Positions 21,827 through 30,045 of a stretch of DNA of 32,861 nt are shown here, one piece after another. Under the pieces are notes generated by a model, which saw only the letters and a list, made by a program, of their open reading frames with translations, was not told the origin of the DNA and made no database searches. A program made the translations under genes and the position numbers. Source of the DNA: JBBREP01 sp036501845 (GTDB taxonomy: Bacteria; Actinomycetota; Acidimicrobiia; IMCC26256; PALSA-610); NCBI GenBank assembly GCA_036501845.1, contig DASXZO010000039.1, positions 1-32,861 of the forward strand. The letters run 5' to 3'. Numbering within the stretch: position 1 is the stretch's first letter; the number at the start of each line of letters is the position of its first letter.

Positions 21827-23187
21827 ACCCCGAAGACCCGCAGGAACTTCTCGATCGCTGCCGGCGCGTCGCGGCGCGAGCAGCAAGCGGCGAAGAGATC
21901 GAGGCCTACGCGTCGCGCGGTCGCGAGACCGACATCGAGGTCGTGCACGGCCAGGTCGACTCGCTCACGGTCGCCACGTCGAGCGGCATCGGCATCCGCG
22001 TGGTGCGCGACGCACGTCAGGGATTCGCGTGGGCCGGCTCGCTCGACGACGATGTAATCGACGACGCCCTCGCGGCGGCGCGCGACAACGCCCGCTTTGC
22101 CGAGCCCGACGAGGCGATCAGGCTTGCAACCCCGGCCGACGCCGCCGGTGAGGCAGTGACCCTCGACCTGTGGCGCGACGACCTCGCGTCGGTGGCTACC
22201 GACGACAAGGTGGCGTTCGCGATTGCACTCGACACGCAGTTGCGGGCCGCCGACTCGCGCATCACCGGTGTGGAGTCGGCGGGCTACGGCGACGTCGCCA
22301 TGTGCTGGGCGCTTGCGAGCTCGACCGGTGTCGAGATGTCGCAGCGGCGCACTCACGCGAGCGCGTACCTGTTCGCGATGGCCGACGACGGCACCGGTGT
22401 GCAGACCGGCTACGGCGTGAAGGCCGGCCGCACGTTCGAGGACCTCGACGCCGACGAAGTGGTCGCGATGGCGCACGAGCGCGCGACGCGTTTGCTCGGC
22501 GCGCAGAAGGCCAAGAGCCGGCGGATCACCGCGGTGCTCGACCCGCTCGTGACTTCGTCGATACTCGGTCTGGTGGCGGCAGCGTTCAACGGCGAGTCGA
22601 TGTTGAAAGGCCGGTCGTTGTTCGCCGATCGTGCCGGCGAGACGGTTGCCGCGCCGATCGTGGAGCTTGCCGACGACCCCACCGACGCGCGATCACTCGG
22701 TGCGGCCGAACGTGACGCCGAAGGTGTGCCGTGCCGCCGCAATGTGCTGCTCGCCGACGGCGTGATGCAGGGCTTCCTGCACAACACGTACACGGCGCGG
22801 CGCGCCGGAACTGCAACCACGGCGAGCGCGGTGCGCGGCGGCTACCGCTCCACCCCCGGTGTGGGCACGCGCGCCTTGCGGCTCCGTTGCGGCGATCGCA
22901 CGCCGGAACAGCTCGTGGCCGACGTCGGCGACGGTTTCTATGTGCAGGCGGTGCACGGTCTGCACTCCGGCACCAACCCGATCAGTGGCGACTTCTCGGT
23001 GGGCGCCGAGGGCCTCGTGATCCGCGACGGTGCCTTCGCCGAGCCGGTGCGCGAGGTGACGATCGCCTCGACGATCCCGCGCATGCTTCTCGCCGTGCGG
23101 GCCGTCGGAGCAGACGCGGTCTACCTACCCGGCGGCGCCGTCGGCACGACGATCGCCGTCGACGACATGACCCTCAGCGGCGAGTAA
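21823..23187 (+). CDS. tldE: Metalloprotease partner subunit TldE/PmbA
   Basis: 454 residues, paralogous to the preceding protein but without the HExxxH zinc motif, as expected of TldE/PmbA. Landmarks are GIGIRVVRDARQGFAW near the N-terminus, AVLDPLVTSSILGLVAAAFNGE and KGRSLFADRAGE in the middle, then FLHNTYTARRAG and NPISGDFSVGAEGLVIRDGAFAEPV near the end. It forms the tunnel and substrate-binding half of the protease. The GTG overlaps the tldD stop by four bases. Repeat copy C begins 8 bases after its stop. Confidence 0.95.
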   Translation: MNPEDPQELLDRCRRVAARAASGEEIEAYASRGRETDIEVVHGQVDSLTVATSSGIGIRVVRDARQGFAWAGSLDDDVIDDALAAARDNARFAEPDEAIRLATPADAAGEAVTLDLWRDDLASVATDDKVAFAIALDTQLRAADSRITGVESAGYGDVAMCWALASSTGVEMSQRRTHASAYLFAMADDGTGVQTGYGVKAGRTFEDLDADEVVAMAHERATRLLGAQKAKSRRITAVLDPLVTSSILGLVAAAFNGESMLKGRSLFADRAGETVAAPIVELADDPTDARSLGAAERDAEGVPCRRNVLLADGVMQGFLHNTYTARRAGTATTASAVRGGYRSTPGVGTRALRLRCGDRTPEQLVADVGDGFYVQAVHGLHSGTNPISGDFSVGAEGLVIRDGAFAEPVREVTIASTIPRMLLAVRAVGADAVYLPGGAVGTTIAVDDMTLSGE

Positions 23188-23194
23188 ACGGAAT

Positions 23195-23312
23195 CCCGAG
23201 GCGAGCGGAGCAGCCGAGGAGCGACGGAGGAGCGAGATCGGTGCGCAGCGCGCCGGCGAGCGGAGCGAGCGTCCAGACGCCCCTGGGGGCGCGAGCGCAT
23301 GCGAGCGGGGGT
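23195..23312 (-). repeat. Dispersed intergenic repeat, copy C
   Basis: 118 bases fitting exactly between tldE and uppP, ending on the base before the uppP stop codon. It is read in the same plus-strand direction as copy A and inverted to copy B. It fills almost the whole convergent gap. Confidence 0.88.
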
Positions 23313-24259
<947 letters not shown>

Positions 24260-24278
<19 letters not shown>

Positions 24279-24949
24279 GCGTCCTCCACTGGTGCGATGG
24301 CGACGGTCATCACGCCGTCGGCGACGGCGGAGGCTATATCGGCAGTTTCGGACGCCTTGACCAGAAGAAGCATGCCGGTTGTGGAGGCAGACGAAGACGC
24401 ATGCGCACTCGGAACGTCGGTCGACGAATGATCAACACGCAATACGCGCGCACCGCGCGCAACGAGCTGGGCCCCGCCGTTGTCGCTGCCGCCGTTGCTC
24501 GCGTCCGTTGTGGAGCCGGAACTCGCGTACACGTCGACGACCGCGCCGACTTCGGGTGTGAGACCGCTGGCGTCGACGACGCGCACCACGCGTTCGTCGG
24601 CGCTCAGCGCGCCGCTCGTCCCGGCGCCGCCGGTACTCACGTTGGCGCGCAACACCGGTGCACCGCGCGCCACGTCAACGGTGATCGCTCGACCGATCAC
24701 GCGCGCCGGGTCGGTGAGCACGTCGCGGGGTTCCTGGCCGGTGTGGCGGCCGACCACGTCGATGTCGGCGCGCCCGACGATCTCGCCCTTCAGCAATGTG
24801 TGGCGCGCCATCACCACGTTGCGTACCGGACCGAGCGAGTGGGCCTGGGCATGGATCGTGCCCACGTCGGTGGCGACGATGCGCGCCGTGAGCACCGCGA
24901 CCACCACTGCCGCTGCGCGCAACGCGAGCGCGCGGGGACTCCTGACCAT
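24260..24949 (-). CDS. SAF-domain protein, CpaB/RcpC-like
   Basis: 229 residues with an N-terminal membrane anchor (ALRAAAVVVAVLTARIV), then a SAF domain (about 40-105: VVMARHTLLKGEIVGRADIDVV and GRAITVDVARGAPVLRANV) and a beta-rich RcpC-like part. Ser/Gly-rich linkers (SSGSTTDASNGGSDNGG and a second near 185) break up the C-terminal half. CpaB proteins assemble Flp pili, but no pilus genes are near. In other actinobacteria a SAF protein follows fmdB, as here, and its function is not established. The ATG follows GGAGGAGA, a strong Shine-Dalgarno. Confidence 0.8.
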
Positions 24950-25006
24950 GATTCTCCTCCCGAGAGCGTGCTGGATTGGGGGAGGAGTTGGATGTTGCGG
25001 GCTGCG

Positions 25007-25387
25007 CTACGAGCTGGAGGCGCTGCTGGCGGCGGGCTTCTTGCCGTCGCCCGATCCGCCGCTGGAACCCGACTTGGCCGAGTCCGACGACTTGCTCGAC
25101 GAGTCGCTGCTCTTGTCCGAGGAGCTGCCGGCCGACTCGGTCTTGGTGGACGTGGAGTCGGAACCGTTCTTGGCCTCGGAGCTGGAGCTGGACTTCGACC
25201 GCGACGAGTCGCGGCTGTCGGTCTTGTAGAAACCGCTGCCCGAGAACACGATGCCGGCGGGCGACATCACCTTCACGACCTTGCCCTTGCACGCGCCCGG
25301 GTGCTTCTTGAGCGGCTCCTCGGCGAACGTCTGGAAGACGTCGAAGCGCTCGCCGCACTTGCTGCACTCGTACTCGTAGGTGGGCAT
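25007..25387 (-). CDS. FmdB-family zinc-ribbon protein with Ser-rich tail
   Basis: 126 residues. The first 55 match the FmdB regulatory/zinc-ribbon family: MPTYEYECSKCGERF with C8 and C11, then VKVMSPAGIVFSGSGFYKTDSR. The second CxxC of the ribbon is reduced to one Cys (C33 in HPGACKGK), with H29 four residues before it as a possible substitute. The remaining 70 residues are almost wholly Ser, Asp, Lys and Gly, surely disordered. First gene of the fmdB-SAF-uppP operon, headed by a CIRCE element. The start is fixed by the family's MPTY beginning. Confidence 0.88.
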   Translation of the reverse strand: MPTYEYECSKCGERFDVFQTFAEEPLKKHPGACKGKVVKVMSPAGIVFSGSGFYKTDSRDSSRSKSSSSSEAKNGSDSTSTKTESAGSSSDKSSDSSSKSSDSAKSGSSGGSGDGKKPAASSASSS

Positions 25388-25435
25388 ATCGCTCAGGTCT
25401 TGGTCGCTCGGGTCTCGGTCTGGCGGAGAATGGTG

Positions 25436-25462
25436 CTGGCACTCACTGCACCAGAGTGCTAA
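25436..25462 (-). promoter_or_regulatory. CIRCE operator upstream of fmdB
   Basis: On the minus strand TTAGCACTC (perfect), a 9-base spacer and GAGTGCCAG. It ends about 48 bases before the fmdB start and 84 bases from the divergent plsY, so either could be controlled by HrcA. Position relative to the start favours fmdB. Confidence 0.9.
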
Positions 25463-25546
25463 TCGTACCGCGTCGGGCGACGTCGAGAAACCGCCTGGAC
25501 GTGACTCGCGGGTTACTGGTGGGTCCGGCGCGAGACTGCTCTCCGC

Positions 25547-26131
25547 ATGTGGCTCGTGGTCGTGCTCGTTCCCGTGGGATACCTGCTCGGCACGTTCCCC
25601 AGCGCGGTGCTCGTGGCCCGGGCCCGCGGAGTCGACATCACCAAGCAGGGCTCGGGAAACCCGGGCGCGTCGAATGTGATCCGCGTGCTCGGCTGGCGGG
25701 CCGGCGCCGTCGTGATGCTCGCCGATTTCGCCAAGGGCGCAGCCGCGGCCGGTATCGGCCTCGCGGCTGGAGGCCGGCCCGGCGCCTACGTGGTGGGCAT
25801 CGCCGCGGTCGTCGGGCATACGTATCCGTTCGGCCGCAAGGGTGGCAAGGGCGTGGCCGCGGCGGGCGGGATGCTGTTCGTGCTGTTCCCACTGGAAGTG
25901 CTCGCCCTCGCCGCGGTGTGGATCGTGATCTCCAAAGTCAGCCACAAGGCGTCGATCGCCTCGCTCGTGGTGATCGTGGCGTTCCCGTGCACGATCGCCG
26001 CCCTCGGCTACGCAGGGTGGGAGATCGCGGTGCTGGCCACCGTGGCCGTGCTGCTGGTCGCGCGCCACGCCACCAACATCCGCCGGCTGGTCACGCACGC
26101 AGAGCACGACCTCCAGCCCCACACCCGTTAG
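25547..26131 (+). CDS. plsY: Acyl-phosphate:glycerol-3-phosphate acyltransferase
   Basis: 194 residues, a membrane enzyme that puts the first acyl chain from acyl-phosphate onto glycerol-3-phosphate. All three PlsY motifs are seen: SGNPGASNVIR near residue 36, GHTYPFGRKGGKGVA (the phosphate-binding loop) near 88, and RHATNIRRL near the C-terminus. The ATG begins the first helix; no good Shine-Dalgarno is visible. It is divergent from fmdB across the CIRCE element and lies 88 bases before galU. Confidence 0.96.
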   Translation: MWLVVVLVPVGYLLGTFPSAVLVARARGVDITKQGSGNPGASNVIRVLGWRAGAVVMLADFAKGAAAAGIGLAAGGRPGAYVVGIAAVVGHTYPFGRKGGKGVAAAGGMLFVLFPLEVLALAAVWIVISKVSHKASIASLVVIVAFPCTIAALGYAGWEIAVLATVAVLLVARHATNIRRLVTHAEHDLQPHTR

Positions 26132-26219
26132 GGACCCCCGCTGCGGTCTCTTAGGATTCGTCCGGGCGCGCCGAGGGGATTGACACGACGTAGGCGGATG
26201 AGCCGGAGATGACTGCCCT

Positions 26220-27113
26220 ATGAGCCCCACGATCAAGCGCGTCCGCAAGGCGGTGATCCCGGCTGCCGGTCTCGGCACCCGGTTCCTGCCCGCCACGAAG
26301 TCGACGCCCAAAGAGGTGCTGCCCGTCGTCGACAAGCCGGCCATCCAGTACGTGGTGGAAGAGGCGGTTGCGGCCGGCGTCAGCGACATCCTGATCATCA
26401 CGGGCCGGAACAAGCGGGCAATCGAGGACCACTTCGACCGCAACTTCGAGCTCGAGAGCCTGCTCGCCGAACAGGGCCGCGACGAGCTGCTGGTGGACGT
26501 GCAGGCCTCGAACGATCTCGCCGACATTCACTACGTACGCCAGCGCGACCCGCTCGGTCTCGGCCACGCCGTGTCGGTGGCGCGCGAGCACGTGGGTGAC
26601 GAGCCGTTCGTGGTGCTGCTGCCCGACGACATCATGACCGACAACTCAGCCCTGCTTTCGTCGATGCTCGACGTGCACGAGCGGTACGGGCGCAGCGTGC
26701 TCGCGCTCCTCGAAGTGGCGCCCGAAGAGATCAGCTCGTACGGCTGTGTCGACGCCCGCACGCGTGACGGCGACCTCATCGAGGTGCAGGGCATCGTCGA
26801 GAAGCCGGCTGTGGCCGAGGCGCCGTCGAACCTCGCAGTGTTCGGCCGTTACGTGCTCACGCCCGACATCTTCGACGCGCTCGACCGCATCGAGCCCGGA
26901 CGCGGCGGTGAGTTGCAGCTCACCGACGCGATCTCGTTGCTGCTGAAGGAGCAGACCGTCTACGGCCGCACGTTCGAATACGGGCGCCACGACATCGGCC
27001 AGAAGATCGGCTTCCTGCGTGCGAACGTCGAGATCGCGCTCGGGCGCGACGACCTCGCGCCGCAGGTACGCGAGATGCTGGCCGACATCGTCGAGCGCTA
27101 CGGCATCGTGTGA
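26220..27113 (+). CDS. galU: UTP-glucose-1-phosphate uridylyltransferase
   Basis: 297 residues. It makes UDP-glucose for glycans and trehalose or glucosylglycerate pathways. The nucleotide-binding start KAVIPAAGLGTRFLPATKS is followed by PKEVLPVVDKPAIQYVVEEA, the metal-binding LLPDDIM (Asp), SYGCVDAR, IVEKP, FGRYVLTP and GGELQLTDAI; this order is diagnostic of GalU rather than RmlA. The ATG is 11 bases after GGAG. It lies 31 bases before moeA, as in many actinobacteria where galU precedes moeA, so they are probably co-transcribed. It may supply the NDP-glucose donor for gpgS. Confidence 0.96.
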   Translation: MSPTIKRVRKAVIPAAGLGTRFLPATKSTPKEVLPVVDKPAIQYVVEEAVAAGVSDILIITGRNKRAIEDHFDRNFELESLLAEQGRDELLVDVQASNDLADIHYVRQRDPLGLGHAVSVAREHVGDEPFVVLLPDDIMTDNSALLSSMLDVHERYGRSVLALLEVAPEEISSYGCVDARTRDGDLIEVQGIVEKPAVAEAPSNLAVFGRYVLTPDIFDALDRIEPGRGGELQLTDAISLLLKEQTVYGRTFEYGRHDIGQKIGFLRANVEIALGRDDLAPQVREMLADIVERYGIV

Positions 27114-27144
27114 GCGGCTCCGAGTGGGAGTGGAGTAGCTCTCT

Positions 27145-28422
27145 TTGATCGAGCTCGACGCCGCACGCGCGCTGGTGCGCGCCGAACTCACTCAATTGGC
27201 GCCGGCCGCCGTCGCGCTCGACGCCGCGCACGGTCTGGTGCTCGCGGAAGAAGTGGTGGCGCGCGACGCCGTACCGCCCTTCGCCAACACGGCGATGGAC
27301 GGCTACGCGGTGCGCGCCGGCGACACGCTCAGTGCCTCGACCGAGCATCCGGTGCGGCTCGAGGTGGTGGGGGAGCTCCCCGCCGGTACGGCACCGACGC
27401 GTGCGGTCGGTTCCGGCGAGGCGATCCGCATCATGACCGGCGCGCCGATGCCCGACGGTGCCGATGCCATCGTGATGGTCGAGCGCACGCAGCCCGACGG
27501 CGATCGCGGCGTGCTGATCGAAGCGGCTGCGTCTCGCGGCGACCATGTGCGCCCAGCGGCCGGCGACGTGAGCCCCGGCGACGTGGTGTTCACCCCGGGC
27601 ACCGAGCTCGGCGCGGCGCACCTCGGCGTGCTGGCGAGCCTCGGCGTCACGCAAGTACGCGTGGTGCCGCGTGCGAGGGTGGGTGTGTTGTCGACCGGCG
27701 ACGAGATCGTTGCCTCGGGCGCGCTGGCGCCGGGCCAGATCCGCGACTCGAACCGCCCGATGCTGCTGGCGCTCGCCGCGGAAGCGGGCTGCACGCCGAT
27801 CAACCTCGGGATCGTGGGCGACGACGAGGCCAAGATCTTCGCAACCATCGACTCGGCGGTCGACGAGTGCGACGCCCTGCTCACGAGCGGCGCGGTGTCG
27901 GTGGGCGACTACGACTTCGTGAAGGTGGCCATCGAGCGCGTCGCCGGCACGCGCGGCGGCCGCTACGAGTGGTCGCAGGTGGCGATCAAGCCGGCCAAAC
28001 CGCTGGCGTTCGCGTCGGTGCAACGCGGCGATGTGCGGGTGCCGATCTTCGGTCTGCCCGGCAACCCGGTGTCGTCGCATGTGAGCTTCGAATTGTTCGC
28101 CCGACCGGTGCTGCGTTCGATGATGGGCCACCGCGCACCTGATCGACCCGTGGTGAGCGCGACGGCAGACCAGGCGTTGGCGCGCCGGCGCGACGGCAAG
28201 CTCAACCTCGATCGCGTCCAGGTGTGGACCGACGCTTCCGGCGCGCTGCGTTGTGCCCGCTCGGGGTTCCAGGCCAGCAACGTGCTCTCGGGCATGGCGC
28301 GCGCCAATGGCCTCGCGCTCCTCGCCGACGGCACCGGCGTCGCCGCCGGCGACCCCGTGCAAGTGATGCTCCTCGCCCCACCGTTGCCCGGTACGCCGGG
28401 CTCATTCTTCACGGGCGGCTGA
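27145..28422 (+). CDS. moeA: Molybdopterin molybdenumtransferase MoeA
   Basis: 425 residues. It inserts molybdate into adenylylated molybdopterin, the last step of Mo-cofactor synthesis. Domain signatures in order are PPFANTAMDGYAVRAGD (51-55 MDGYA), IMTGAPMPDGADAIV, the MogA-like core STGDEIV (183-189), TSGAVSVGDYDFVK and FGLPGNPVSS (304-310 LPGNPVS). In most homologues TSG is followed by Gly, here by Ala. The TTG start follows GGGAGTGGAG. A perfect 12-pair hairpin lies 26 bases after its stop. Confidence 0.96.
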   Translation: MIELDAARALVRAELTQLAPAAVALDAAHGLVLAEEVVARDAVPPFANTAMDGYAVRAGDTLSASTEHPVRLEVVGELPAGTAPTRAVGSGEAIRIMTGAPMPDGADAIVMVERTQPDGDRGVLIEAAASRGDHVRPAAGDVSPGDVVFTPGTELGAAHLGVLASLGVTQVRVVPRARVGVLSTGDEIVASGALAPGQIRDSNRPMLLALAAEAGCTPINLGIVGDDEAKIFATIDSAVDECDALLTSGAVSVGDYDFVKVAIERVAGTRGGRYEWSQVAIKPAKPLAFASVQRGDVRVPIFGLPGNPVSSHVSFELFARPVLRSMMGHRAPDRPVVSATADQALARRRDGKLNLDRVQVWTDASGALRCARSGFQASNVLSGMARANGLALLADGTGVAAGDPVQVMLLAPPLPGTPGSFFTGG

Positions 28423-28447
28423 ACTGGAGCAATAGACAGCGACAGCG

Positions 28448-28476
28448 CTCGAGCCGGGCATGAAGCCCGGCTCGAG
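28448..28476 (+). terminator. Perfect 12-pair hairpin after moeA
   Basis: CTCGAGCCGGGC and GCCCGGCTCGAG enclose ATGAA. No T-run follows. It is a likely transcription stop or RNA-stabilising end of the galU-moeA transcript. Confidence 0.65.
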
Positions 28477-28912
28477 TGTCCGCCCGTTGCGAAGTCGGGT
28501 GTCGGGAAGGGGATGACCGACACCCGTGCAGTGGACACCCAATGGGAGCAGGCGACCACCGTTGGTGGCATCGTGCGGCCGCGCCGTGCCAGTGGCAAGG
28601 CTTCTACCTGGTCTTGTGCCGTTGTTCACCGCAAATGGTTCCTCTTGCCCACTGCCACTCAGCGTGGTACAAATTGCTCCGTTCGTGGTGTCCATCGAGC
28701 GTTCAGCGTGGTCTCCGCAACGACAAGAGCGAGTGGAGGCACCGCCTCGTGGCCGGCTGCGACGACCCTTCGGGCTGGGTTGGGTCGTCGCACCCCGGGG
28801 GGGCTGTGATCCGTCGGCAGGAGAATGGTCGCTGCGCCGACGGGGAGCCAGAGCGAAACCGACCCCGGTGCCACGAGGAACAGAGAAAACATCTCGGTCC
28901 TAGCCTGCGGGC
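28477..28912 (+). other. Structured gap upstream of moaA, no convincing gene
   Basis: This is the only gap of over 300 bases in the window. It is less GC-rich and has poor codon bias in every frame. TGCGACGACCC (28758-28768) pairs perfectly with GGGTCGTCGCA (28782-28792) around a 13-base loop. An imperfect long-range pair joins GTGCCAGTGGCAAG (near 28586-28599) with CTTGCCCACTGCCAC (near 28644-28658). An ATG at 28513 after GGGAAGGGG opens a 98-codon frame whose codon use deteriorates after about 30 codons. It could be a long leader, a small RNA or decayed sequence. TAGCCT at 28901 suggests the moaA message itself starts later. Confidence 0.4.
28901..28906 (+). promoter_or_regulatory. Putative -10 box of moaA
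   Basis: TAGCCT, exactly 6 bases before the GTG at 28913, with no Shine-Dalgarno. Confidence 0.45.
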
Positions 28913-29926
<1,014 letters not shown>

Positions 29927-30045
29927 CTCGCCTCCGCGCGGGCCCCGCGAGATTCCGGCGGAAAATCCGGCGTGGAAGATGGACGCCGACCGTGGTTTCC
30001 GGCTACTTTCGCCCGACGATTGCTCCAGTCCCTGGGGGGCACTTG

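Noticed and set aside
20282..21886. 534-codon open frame on the minus strand over tldD
   Set aside because: Antisense shadow of tldD, with no domain and no plausible start context.
26181..26186. TTGACA before galU as a -35 box
   Set aside because: No -10-like hexamer at 16-19 bases downstream.
28513..28809. 98-codon frame with a good ribosome-binding site before moaA
   Set aside because: Codon choice becomes random after about 30 codons, there is no recognisable domain, and other frames are equally open. Kept only as part of the structured gap.
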